DNA from: TWA4 sp964613155
Lineage (GTDB): Bacteria; Bacillota; Clostridia; Lachnospirales; Lachnospiraceae
Assembly (NCBI GenBank): GCA_964613155.1
Contig: CAZTHP010000038.1
Span: 1 to 23,762 of the forward strand
DNA length: 23,762 nucleotides
Direction of reading: 5' to 3'
Shown here piece by piece: positions 14,690-21,957 of this stretch (the first letter of the stretch is position 1; every line of letters starts with the position of its first letter). The notes under the pieces were generated by a model. That model was not told the origin of the DNA, did no database searches, and saw only the letters and a list, made by a program, of their open reading frames with translations. The position numbers and the translations under genes are program-made.

Positions 14690-15541
14690 TTAATGCTGAA
14701 GATCATATGCGAACATCCATTGCTGAACGATTCCGCGATAGCCCGTATACTGCGAAAAATGTTTCTCTGCCATATAGCGTACTTGCCTTGTTTTCGGCAG
14801 CTGTTCTACTTCTGGACTGCAGTAATGTCGATACAAGATCTGCTTCATATGCACATCAATCGGAAAGGCATCAATTTTATGAAAACCATAGAGTGCAATA
14901 CAATCTGCAACCTTCTGCCCGACTCCATTCAAAGTCCGCAGCTGCCGTACACATTCTTCATACGGCAATTCTTTACAGCCTTCTAAATCAAACGTCCCAT
15001 CTTCTACTTTTTGTGCAAATTCAAGAATATAGGTATCTCGATAACCAAGACTGCAATTCTTTTGAAAATGTAAAAGCTCCTCTCCTTCCAGAGAAGCCAG
15101 CCGCTTGGCGGTAGGAAAATGATAGCCATCTTCTCCAAATGCGGTGCAGATTTTTTCGATACAGCCCTTGATACGCGGAATATTATTGCATTGAGAGATC
15201 AAAAAAGAAACGGCCGTTTCCCAAGGATCTTGCTGTAAAATACGGATTCCGCTTCCATAAGCCGCAGCTGCCTGTAAAAAAGAATCACTTTGCGCTACCG
15301 ATTGCAGGTATTGTTTATAATCAGCAGACAAATCCAGGTAATCCTTCCAAATCTCCTGAAATTCCGTTTCTGTGCAAAAAAAGGTGAAATCTTCCCCCTC
15401 CTGTTGTACACGGAGAACTTTGTGAAAAGCCGGAATCTCATATGTATTTTCACTGGTCTTCTTCCAGCGGAAACACTGTCCGGAATTGGCGATCTGTTCC
15501 AGATTCAAGTTGGCAATCTGAATTTTGTATACTTCATTCAT
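14690..15541 (-). CDS. ogg: 8-oxoguanine DNA glycosylase/AP lyase, OGG1 type (283 aa)
   Basis: The enzyme removes 8-oxoguanine from DNA in base excision repair. The N-terminal domain starts with the OGG1-type SGQCFRW pattern (20-26). The helix-hairpin-helix-GPD motif is at about 203-230: LNGVGQKVADCIAL with catalytic Lys210, and DAFPIDVHMK with catalytic Asp229. The length and motif spacing fit clostridial Ogg rather than MutY or Nth; no iron-sulfur Cys cluster is present at the C-terminus. The ATG has no close ribosome binding site (AGGGGAG is about 30 bases away), so translation efficiency is unclear. It is convergent with the PucR-type regulator and seems an unrelated housekeeping gene. 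Confidence 0.93.
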   Translation of the reverse strand: MNEVYKIQIANLNLEQIANSGQCFRWKKTSENTYEIPAFHKVLRVQQEGEDFTFFCTETEFQEIWKDYLDLSADYKQYLQSVAQSDSFLQAAAAYGSGIRILQQDPWETAVSFLISQCNNIPRIKGCIEKICTAFGEDGYHFPTAKRLASLEGEELLHFQKNCSLGYRDTYILEFAQKVEDGTFDLEGCKELPYEECVRQLRTLNGVGQKVADCIALYGFHKIDAFPIDVHMKQILYRHYCSPEVEQLPKTRQVRYMAEKHFSQYTGYRGIVQQWMFAYDLQH

Positions 15542-15556
15542 CTAATTATCACTGAT

Positions 15557-15621
15557 AACACAGGATACTCTCCCCTGTAGATTGTGAGAAAAATGCATAA
15601 ATACATCTCATATCCTGTGTT
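15557..15621. repeat. 11-bp inverted repeat upstream of the glycosylase gene
   Basis: AACACAGGATA (15557-15567) and TATCCTGTGTT (15611-15621) are perfect inverted arms 43 bases apart, directly upstream of the glycosylase start on its strand. It could form a long leader hairpin or be a two-site operator. No function is evident. Confidence 0.65.
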
Positions 15622-15878
15622 CCTCCTTTCTGTATTCAACGATTGTTGTAATTGTTTTTCCTGTATCTCCCCGATTATGGGATTGCATGGTACGATTGGT
15701 AACAACGGCAACCAAAACTCTATGCTATTTTTCTTTTATTTGTAGATTATATTTCTATCCTATCTTCTCGTCAAGTGAAAGAAAAGCAACTTTCCCTCAC
15801 TGATAAGCCTGTGGATTTTCGCCGTAAATTTATCATTCAAATAGCTAAGATCTTTCTGTTTTTTATGATTTTTCCGGC
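15622..15878. other. intergenic region upstream of the integrase
   Basis: No gene is seen here. Together with 15542-15621 it separates the divergent glycosylase and integrase genes. It contains related elements around CGATTGTTGTAATTG (about 15640) and CGATTGGTAACAAC (about 15693), and a GTGAAAG..CTTTC..TCAC hairpin near 15775-15800. TTTTTTATGAT is directly repeated at 15859-15869 and 15892-15902. Such small direct repeats could be integrase arm sites, but this is unproven. Confidence 0.4.
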
Positions 15879-15907
15879 TTGAAATCCCCTTTTTTTTATG
15901 ATACGAT
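15879..15907 (+). promoter_or_regulatory. likely integrase promoter
   Basis: TTGAAA (15879-15884), a 17-base T-rich spacer and TACGAT (15902-15907) lie 45 bases before the TTG start of the integrase. Confidence 0.5.
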
Positions 15908-15951
15908 TACCACAAATATAGAATTACAAAGAGCAACGCGAGGAAAATATA

Positions 15952-17247
15952 TTGGGAAGAATTAGTATATCAAAGAGAAAAAATAAAAGCGGTATTGTGT
16001 GGCAATATCGTTTTGAAATAGGTTCTATAGAGGGAAAACGACAATGGGAATCAAAAAGTGGATTTTCCAGTAAAAAAGATGCTGTAGAAGCTGGTAAAAA
16101 AGCGCAGCAAATCTATGAAAATACCGGCAGATTGATAAAACATTCCGAAATTACGTATTCTGACTTTTTAGACTACTGGATGGAAACGGATATCAAAACA
16201 ACCTGCAAGCCAACTACGATGGATAATTATCAGAAAAAGATTCGGCTGTATATAAAACCAGATCTTGGCAAATACCGCATGAAAACCATTACGAAACAGA
16301 ATATTAAAGACTTTCTTACTAAAATGTACAATGATGGTTTTAGTGTGAATACTATTTCCGTATGCAAAAGTATCCTCACAAAATCTTTTGATTATGCTGC
16401 AGAAAATAATTACATAATGGAATCGCCGGCACAAAATATCAAGATGCCTACCCAAAGCGGACTTCCCCCAACAACGCCTACACGTTTGGAACCACACATC
16501 TATATTCCAGCAGATAAAATGTCGGAAATATTGGATTCTTTTCCGGAAGGTTCCTCCTGCCATCTGGCACTAATGCTTGGATACCATTGCGGTCTTCGAC
16601 TAGGGGAAACATTTGGACTAACATGGGAAGATATCGATCTGGAAAAGAAATATTTATCCGTGAATCGACAGATTCAGTGGATGCCAAACAACCATAACGA
16701 CGGCAAAAGTACCGACGAAACATCCCAAAAAGGATATTGGTATTTGTGTGAACCCAAATACCGATCTTACCGTACGATCACGATAGATGATTCTTTAGCG
16801 GAATTACTTCAAAGGGAAAAAGATAGAATCGACTTGAACAAACAATGTAATCCATGTTATACTAAATATTATGTAAATCAACCGTTGATCTATGGAGGCG
16901 TAAAGCCAACTGTTCCGCCCCCGTTTACAAAAATCAGCGATCAAGGGAAAACAGAAGTTCATTTTATCCATGTTCGCCCGAATGGAGCACTTATTACTCC
17001 GCAGACATTAAAATATACTTCTTCCGTAATTCATCACAAATTGAATTTTCCTGAATTTGATTTTCATTCTTTGAGGCATACCCATTCCACTATGCTGTTG
17101 GAACAAGGTGCTCCTCTCGTTTATATCCAACGTCGCCTTGGACATGCAAACATTGATGTAACCGCTAACACCTACACCAATCATCTAACCGAAAGTATGA
17201 AAAACCAAGGCAATTCCATTCTCAATCATCTATTTGAATCTCATTGA
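15952..17247 (+). CDS. phage/ICE-type tyrosine recombinase (integrase), 431 aa
   Basis: A three-domain integrase of the Tn916/phage type. An N-terminal AP2-like arm-binding domain (about 1-60, IVWQYRFEIGSIEGKRQ) is followed by a SAM-like core-binding domain (65-165) and the catalytic domain from about 185. The catalytic residues are visible: R216 (GLRLGE), H372 and R375 (HSLRHTH), H398 (LGHANI) and Y408 (NTYTNH). All are intact, so the enzyme could be active. The start is TTG with AGGA eight bases before it (GCGAGGAAAATATA). A strong terminator overlaps the stop. No excisionase, relaxase or phage structural gene is present; the only plausible cargo is the coiled-coil gene downstream. I could not find convincing attachment repeats. 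Confidence 0.95.
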   Translation: MGRISISKRKNKSGIVWQYRFEIGSIEGKRQWESKSGFSSKKDAVEAGKKAQQIYENTGRLIKHSEITYSDFLDYWMETDIKTTCKPTTMDNYQKKIRLYIKPDLGKYRMKTITKQNIKDFLTKMYNDGFSVNTISVCKSILTKSFDYAAENNYIMESPAQNIKMPTQSGLPPTTPTRLEPHIYIPADKMSEILDSFPEGSSCHLALMLGYHCGLRLGETFGLTWEDIDLEKKYLSVNRQIQWMPNNHNDGKSTDETSQKGYWYLCEPKYRSYRTITIDDSLAELLQREKDRIDLNKQCNPCYTKYYVNQPLIYGGVKPTVPPPFTKISDQGKTEVHFIHVRPNGALITPQTLKYTSSVIHHKLNFPEFDFHSLRHTHSTMLLEQGAPLVYIQRRLGHANIDVTANTYTNHLTESMKNQGNSILNHLFESH

Positions 17248-17274
17248 AGACAGTACGTGCTGTCTTCTTTTTTT
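17246..17274 (+). terminator. integrase terminator
   Basis: GAAGACAG, loop TACGTG, CTGTCTTC and a run of seven T. The perfect 8-bp stem begins inside the integrase stop codon, so termination is immediate. Confidence 0.9.
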
Positions 17275-17470
17275 GTGCACGATTTGTGTACGAAAAGTTC
17301 ATTTCTTTTATTTTTCACAGATATAAATACCTCATAAAACCGCTAAAAACCAGCGTTTTTAACCAATTATCTGTTCAAAACAACTCCAAAACGGTAGGGT
17401 TGTATAACATTCCGATTGTTTTTTCAGGTTTTCTTTTTTGAGTTTTTGAGGAAAAAATAGCCATTTTTTC

Positions 17471-17499
17471 TTGACTTGCAGACAAAAATCAGTTAAAAT
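17471..17499 (+). promoter_or_regulatory. promoter of the coiled-coil gene
   Basis: TTGACT (17471-17476), 17 bases and TAAAAT (17494-17499). Transcription would begin near 17506, inside the GTAAT array that follows, leaving a leader of about 140 bases. Confidence 0.75.
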
Positions 17500-17547
17500 G
17501 TAATACAGATGTAATCTATGTAATGTATTGTAATACATATATGTAAT
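17500..17547 (+). promoter_or_regulatory. helically spaced GTAAT array (possible operator or nucleation site)
   Basis: GTAAT occurs five times, beginning at 17500, 17511, 17520, 17530 and 17543. The spacings of 11, 9, 10 and 13 bases put most copies on one face of the helix. Most copies read TGTAAT or ATGTAAT. The array covers the transcription start of the gene for an RHH-like coiled-coil protein, which suggests binding by that protein and autoregulation. Confidence 0.6.
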
Positions 17548-17646
17548 TTGCAGAATCCATGCAGATGCGGCAGCAGCAATCCATAAGTTCAAACATTTAC
17601 AGAAAGAACAAAAATACCGAAAGAAACAGAAAGGAATTATAAGATT

Positions 17647-18558
17647 ATGGCAGAAATGAAACCCCGATCCATGCGAATGTCCGATGAAAATTATACTCGT
17701 TTACAAGAGTTATCCGAAGGAAGAAGCTTAGATGAAACGATTTCTTTCCTTCTAAGCACCCACGATAAGGATGAAACACGAAACAGTCTCGGAGAACAGG
17801 CAATTAAGTTGGATGAACTGGACGAGTTTTTGAATGCAATACGAAGTCAGTTTGCTGCTCTTTTGCACACTTGTCAAAATGCAAAAGAAGTCGTTCGACT
17901 GGAATATCGCAAAGAATTGGAAGAACAAAAAAATTCCATTGAATCTATGAAAAATGAAATCATGAAATTACAAAAAGAGCAGATACGAAAAGATGCGTCT
18001 GCACAGGAGACGATCGAAACGCTGCGTATGCAGCTGGAAGCGGCTAAAAAAGAAGTAGCAGATTTAGAAATTCGCCAAAATGACGAAGCGAAAAATGCGA
18101 AGCAAAAACAGCAAGTGATCGATTCGCTTTCTGCTGCTCTTGCTTCTTCCGAAAAAAAAGTCAGCCAATTAGAGCATACAGAAACATTATGGACGAAGTG
18201 CGAAGCAGCGCAAAAAGAACTGCGGATGCAGTATGAAGATTTAAAAGCAGAACAAGTGAAAACACAGAAACAACTGGAAGAAAAAGAAGCCCTTTGCAAA
18301 CAGTTGGAAACAGAACAGGTAAAAACACTGGAAGATTGGAAAGCAGAATCCAGCAAACAATTAGCAGCCTGTCACAAAGAGTACCAGGAACAAATTCAGC
18401 GATTCAAAGAGCAAAAAGAACAGGATGAAAAAACACTCCAGCAAAGTTGTGCATTATCTATTCGCGAAGCGCAGATTGAAGCACAAGAACAGATCAATCG
18501 TATCAAAGAAGAATATCAGAATAAATTATTTGAGCTGTTGACCAAAGAACCATCCTAG
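17647..18558 (+). CDS. ribbon-helix-helix-like DNA-binding protein with long coiled coil (303 aa)
   Basis: Residues 1-38 look like a ribbon-helix-helix domain: a basic strand PRSMRMSDE, then helices NYTRLQELSEG and LDETISFLLS. From about residue 60 to the end the protein is an almost uninterrupted heptad-rich coiled coil with high Glu, Lys and Gln content (KELEEQKNSIESMKNEIMKL and similar). There is no signal peptide. This architecture resembles KfrA-like plasmid proteins, which bind their own promoter and form filaments, but I claim similarity of design only. AAAGGAA precedes the ATG by about 12 bases. The gene sits behind the integrase with its own promoter, GTAAT array and terminator. Its role may be partition-like, regulatory or structural for a mobile element; none is shown. 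Confidence 0.8.
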   Translation: MAEMKPRSMRMSDENYTRLQELSEGRSLDETISFLLSTHDKDETRNSLGEQAIKLDELDEFLNAIRSQFAALLHTCQNAKEVVRLEYRKELEEQKNSIESMKNEIMKLQKEQIRKDASAQETIETLRMQLEAAKKEVADLEIRQNDEAKNAKQKQQVIDSLSAALASSEKKVSQLEHTETLWTKCEAAQKELRMQYEDLKAEQVKTQKQLEEKEALCKQLETEQVKTLEDWKAESSKQLAACHKEYQEQIQRFKEQKEQDEKTLQQSCALSIREAQIEAQEQINRIKEEYQNKLFELLTKEPS

Positions 18559-18663
18559 AAGGGATTCTCTTCGTTACAGAGAAATTCCTATTTATTCTGT
18601 ATAAATTCAAAAAGACTACACATTTTCCTGTAAATACTGTTAAAACAAATGTCAATTGCACAC

Positions 18664-18707
18664 ACAAAAAGAGGATGCTTCCTTTTTCGGTAACATCCTC
18701 TTTTTGT
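18664..18707. terminator. strong bidirectional terminator
   Basis: ACAAAAAGAGGATG (18664-18677) pairs perfectly with CATCCTCTTTTTGT (18694-18707), a 14-bp stem with A-run before and T-run within. It works in both directions between the convergent coiled-coil and UroD-family genes. Confidence 0.9.
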
Positions 18708-18789
18708 TGGTTATTTTTGAACGAAGTTCTATGGTAAATGTGTTGCTTTTATCCAGACAATTCTATTCAAACAACCAAAGGCAGATTCA

Positions 18790-20016
18790 TTAAGCCAAAT
18801 GACGAAAAGCGGACTTTTCAAGCCATTTGAATGTATAACCTTCTGTATTATTTGCCATCTTGTGACGAAGGAATTCTTCAAAAGTCATGAAATCAGGTTC
18901 TGTATAAGGTGTATTTTCATCTGCACCCGGTGCACCATAGATTTCTACTGTATTAATAGCTGCCTGTAAATTTTCCATTGGAATATTAACTGCAATGTTA
19001 TTGAAGAATGAAACATAAGGAGTAGGGCCATTTTTACCAGCAAGTGTATAATGTTTTACTTTTTCGATAACTTCTTCTTTTGTACCAAACTGAAGTAATT
19101 TCACATCAATACCCAACTGTAACGGCATTTTATATTCATTTGCGCGCTTTCTTGCATATTCCGGTGTCAGTGCAGCAGCATCGGGATCACCGCAGAAGAA
19201 GCGTCCATTTGCCCATACAACAAAATCTTCAAATCTCTTGCGCTGGTCGCCAGTAAGCAGAGAACTTCCAAAGAAAGCAGTATCCAGCAGCGGTTTTCCA
19301 GGCATATCCAGTTTTTCCATTAAGCGTGCCAAAGCCGGCTGGATGAAGTTTTCTACGATGTCCACGTTTACCATAGGAACTGTTACTAATGCATCTACCA
19401 GAGCGACTTCATTCATGCCAGGAAGAACTTCTGTTAATGCTTTAAACATCGGTACATGGAAATCGTCTACGATACGGCGTAAAAATTCCTGAACGAATTC
19501 TTCATCATCATAGGTTTCCATAACCAGATTGTCAAGACCGTACAGATTTCCAGCCAGTGTCCAAGGGGCTGAGAAAATCGGGAAAGTATCCACTCCCGTA
19601 TACTCCTTATATGCTTTGCAGTATTCGATCAGGTAAGGGAAACGTCCTTTATCCAAACCGGTAAATTTAATCTTATCCAGATCTTCCGGTCCCTGAATGA
19701 AGTAAGAGCTGCGGTCAAAGTCAGGGCAGGCATCTTTATAAAATTTGATATCAGCGCCCATTGCTTCCGCTTCAAAGTTGTAAACATCCAGGTTAGCTGT
19801 CAGGATATCCAGACGAAGATATTCCTGAATCAGCAGGGTACATTCTGCCATAGCAACCGGATCATCGCGGAACAGATAATCGTAAGGCAAGCCAAATGTT
19901 TCCGGTATAAATTCTGTAACAATGGCTGTATTGACTGCTTTTGCATTGGGCCAATTCGCCAGATTTCCAAGGTTCTGCAGGTGCTTCAGTAAGAAACTAT
20001 TTTTAGGTGCTTCCAT
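18790..20016 (-). CDS. uroporphyrinogen decarboxylase (UroD)-family methyltransferase-like protein (408 aa)
   Basis: The sequence has the UroD/MtaA fold pattern: IVTEFIPETFGLPYDYLFRD, an ANLDVYNFEAEAMGADIKF strand-helix region, FPIFSAPWTLAGNLYG, and the late barrel strands PLQLGIDVKLLQFG. It is longer than HemE (about 350 residues), no haem genes are nearby, and the N-terminal substrate motif of true HemE is lacking. I therefore read it as one of the corrinoid-linked methyltransferases of this fold found in acetogens and methylotrophic anaerobes. The HICG-type zinc motif of MtaA/MtbA is not obvious, so the half-reaction it performs is uncertain. An excellent AAGGAGG lies nine bases before the ATG. 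It is divergent from two tandem PucR-type regulators, the likely controllers. Confidence 0.85.
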   Translation of the reverse strand: MEAPKNSFLLKHLQNLGNLANWPNAKAVNTAIVTEFIPETFGLPYDYLFRDDPVAMAECTLLIQEYLRLDILTANLDVYNFEAEAMGADIKFYKDACPDFDRSSYFIQGPEDLDKIKFTGLDKGRFPYLIEYCKAYKEYTGVDTFPIFSAPWTLAGNLYGLDNLVMETYDDEEFVQEFLRRIVDDFHVPMFKALTEVLPGMNEVALVDALVTVPMVNVDIVENFIQPALARLMEKLDMPGKPLLDTAFFGSSLLTGDQRKRFEDFVVWANGRFFCGDPDAAALTPEYARKRANEYKMPLQLGIDVKLLQFGTKEEVIEKVKHYTLAGKNGPTPYVSFFNNIAVNIPMENLQAAINTVEIYGAPGADENTPYTEPDFMTFEEFLRHKMANNTEGYTFKWLEKSAFRHLA

Positions 20017-20365
20017 TTGTGTTTCCTCCTTAATATTTCAATTTTCCTTTGTAACTTTTCTCGTTTAAAATGCTATGAAAATACGATTTCTTTTCATCTG
20101 TTGTTTGCATTTTAATTAATAATGCATCAACTGCTTTAAGTGTATCAGCATTTTCTTTTAAGGTCTACGTGCCAGAAGACAGTTTTTCAAGTCCCCTTTT
20201 TCATTTTTTATCGTGCTCAAAGCACGAATCCCAAAACAAAGGATGCGCTGCGATAAGATTCGCATTCGATTCATTTTTTCCATTTTCGCGGAAAAATATC
20301 GCATCTTTTTCGAGGATTCGATGCAGCAGAAACCGAATTCCATTCCATTATTTTGCAACGTTTCC
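20017..20365. promoter_or_regulatory. divergent control region of the UroD-family gene
   Basis: The region between the UroD-family gene and the second PucR-type regulator holds no credible gene. It contains a 21-bp palindrome at 20106-20126 (arms TGCATT/AATGCA around a TTAATTAA centre), 90 bases before the UroD-family start. A hairpin TCGTGC-TCAAA-GCACGA is at 20211-20227. No clear -35/-10 pair was found for the UroD-family gene, which suggests an activator-dependent promoter. Open frames on both strands at 20158-20388 lack binding sites and family signals. Confidence 0.5.
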
Positions 20366-20394
20366 TTGACCTCTTGTGCGCAAAGCACTATAAT
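20366..20394 (+). promoter_or_regulatory. promoter of the second PucR-type regulator
   Basis: TTGACC (20366-20371), a 17-base spacer holding a partial TTGTGCGCAA dyad, and TATAAT (20389-20394). It is only 20 bases before the ATG, so the leader is barely longer than the ribosome binding site. Confidence 0.85.
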
Positions 20395-20414
20395 CAGGTC
20401 AGGAGGTGTTCGCC

Positions 20415-21857
20415 ATGAAGTTAAGTATGTGGATGATTGTAGAAAAACTTGAAAAATATAATCCCAAATACGATATCAAAGACAATCATGCCTGCATTAC
20501 CGGTATTCGTTTTCTTTCCGGAGAAGAACAAATCGAATTTCAATCGCAGTATGTTTATCTATGTCTGGAGCAAGCAACACAAATTCAACCTTATTTCCCT
20601 GAATCTGCTGTTCTGGTAAACGGCAGAGATCTTATTATTCTGGAAAGTCAAAATGTAAACGATATCCTGAACGATCTGCTGGCAATCTTCGATTACTATA
20701 ACAACTGGGAAGCGTCGCTATGGGAAGCTTCTACTCATAAATCCTTTCAGCAGATTATCGACCTTGGTAATTCCGTACTGGGAAATCCAATGATCCTTTC
20801 CGATATCGATGGGAATGTTTTGGCCATGAGCAGCGCTTTTCGAGATGAAAATATCAACGAATACTGGATTGAATCCCGAAATTCAAACCATGTCCCCAAC
20901 GTTGTGTTAGGCTCTCCTATGCGAACATTGGAAAATGAAAATGCTTCCTGGACGGAAACACCTCAGATTTACCTACGGCCGGATGGAACCAAAACGATTG
21001 GTGTATTTTTGACAACAAACGGGGAACTTCAAGCCGCTCTTGGATTGTGGGAATATCAAAATCCCATTACGCAGGGACATATCTGGTTAGTGAAAACATT
21101 ATGCGATGTACTCCTTTCCATGTTTGATACACCGGAAACGATTACACATCTTCGCTCAAGTGCTGATATTATCGCCGATTTACTGTCCGGTACTCGAATT
21201 GATGGAAGACTGATTGAAAAACTGGAACTTCGATGCAAAAGCCCGTGGCAGCTTCTGGTGATCGATAACCCCTTCCGCAGTGATATGCCATATAAACGCA
21301 GCCTGGTACAACGTCTGCAAAATTTAGGTGTCCCCTGTATTCCCCTGATTTACGAAGACTACATCGTAATCCTTACTTCTCAGAAGGATGCAGCAACTCT
21401 ATTAGATTCCGCTTTGGAGAGCCGGGAAAAACAATACTACACCATCAGCATATCCCTTCCCTTCGAAAACCTGACAGATCTTATTACAAGATATGAGCAG
21501 GCACTTTATATTTTTAAAGCAGTTGACAATAAGCCAGGTGTCTACCATGGAGAAGATTATGCCTTAAACTATCTCCTGTCTCTGATGAATGACCAGAACC
21601 AAAACCAAAAACTTCTTCATCCCGCCCTGGATCGACTGAAACGATATGACGAAGAAAAACACGGAGAATTTTATGAGACGCTCTACCAATATCTGCTTCA
21701 TGAACGCAGCATTTTACTGGGAGCACAGGCAATGCATATCCACAGAAATTCCTTTTTGTACCGAATCCAAAGAATTCAAACTTTTTTGAATCTGGATTTG
21801 GATAATCCGATGACCCGATGTTATCTACTGCTATCGTTTATGTTGGATAAATGTTAG
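20415..21857 (+). CDS. PucR/CdaR-type transcriptional regulator (480 aa)
   Basis: The C-terminal PucR-type helix-turn-helix reads LGAQAMHIHRNSFLYRIQRI (about 432-451), followed by the usual L.N...R..L.LSF tail. The middle carries a degenerate GGDEF-like segment (about 255-385), and the N-terminal part has a sensory region (SFQQIIDLGNSVLGNPMILS, DGNVLAMSS) of the type seen in sugar-diacid and purine regulators. A GTG at 20406 is in frame but lies within the AGGAGGTG binding site; the ATG at 20415 has AGGAGG at eight bases and gives an N-terminus (MKLSMWMIVEKLE) that matches the next regulator (MKISMYMIERWMK). It is divergent from the UroD-family gene, its likely target. Confidence 0.9.
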   Translation: MKLSMWMIVEKLEKYNPKYDIKDNHACITGIRFLSGEEQIEFQSQYVYLCLEQATQIQPYFPESAVLVNGRDLIILESQNVNDILNDLLAIFDYYNNWEASLWEASTHKSFQQIIDLGNSVLGNPMILSDIDGNVLAMSSAFRDENINEYWIESRNSNHVPNVVLGSPMRTLENENASWTETPQIYLRPDGTKTIGVFLTTNGELQAALGLWEYQNPITQGHIWLVKTLCDVLLSMFDTPETITHLRSSADIIADLLSGTRIDGRLIEKLELRCKSPWQLLVIDNPFRSDMPYKRSLVQRLQNLGVPCIPLIYEDYIVILTSQKDAATLLDSALESREKQYYTISISLPFENLTDLITRYEQALYIFKAVDNKPGVYHGEDYALNYLLSLMNDQNQNQKLLHPALDRLKRYDEEKHGEFYETLYQYLLHERSILLGAQAMHIHRNSFLYRIQRIQTFLNLDLDNPMTRCYLLLSFMLDKC

Positions 21858-21880
21858 ATATAAATATTAGGAAGAAAGAG

Positions 21881-21900
21881 AATCTTGAAAAAGATTTTTA
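21881..21900 (+). terminator. weak hairpin between the two tandem regulators
   Basis: AATCTT-GAAA-AAGATT followed by TTT. The 6-bp AT-rich stem is short, so it probably acts only as a partial attenuator. The second and third regulators are 100 bases apart with no clear promoter between them. Confidence 0.35.
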
Positions 21901-21957
21901 GAAGGTCGAGAAGAAACTACGTGGATTTCCGCCTATAACAAAGGAAAGGATTTATTT

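Noticed and set aside
17244..17441. 65-codon frame after the integrase
   Set aside because: It starts with TTG inside the integrase terminator, has no binding site and no family resemblance.
17499..17550. CRISPR-like array at the GTAAT repeats
   Set aside because: Repeat units are only five to seven bases with about 10-base period; there are no spacers of CRISPR size and no cas genes.
15653..18640. Shared TTTTCCTGTA at about 15656 and about 18626 as possible attachment repeats of the integrase module
   Set aside because: Ten bases in AT-rich DNA is easily chance, and neither copy lies in a tRNA or gene end.
18790..20016. HemE, true uroporphyrinogen decarboxylase of haem synthesis
   Set aside because: Longer than HemE, lacks its N-terminal substrate motif, and sits with methyltransferase-type regulators rather than haem genes.
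20158..20388. Overlapping open frames on both strands in the UroD/regulator intergenic region
   Set aside because: Neither has a ribosome binding site; the region contains dyads and a strong promoter that explain it better.
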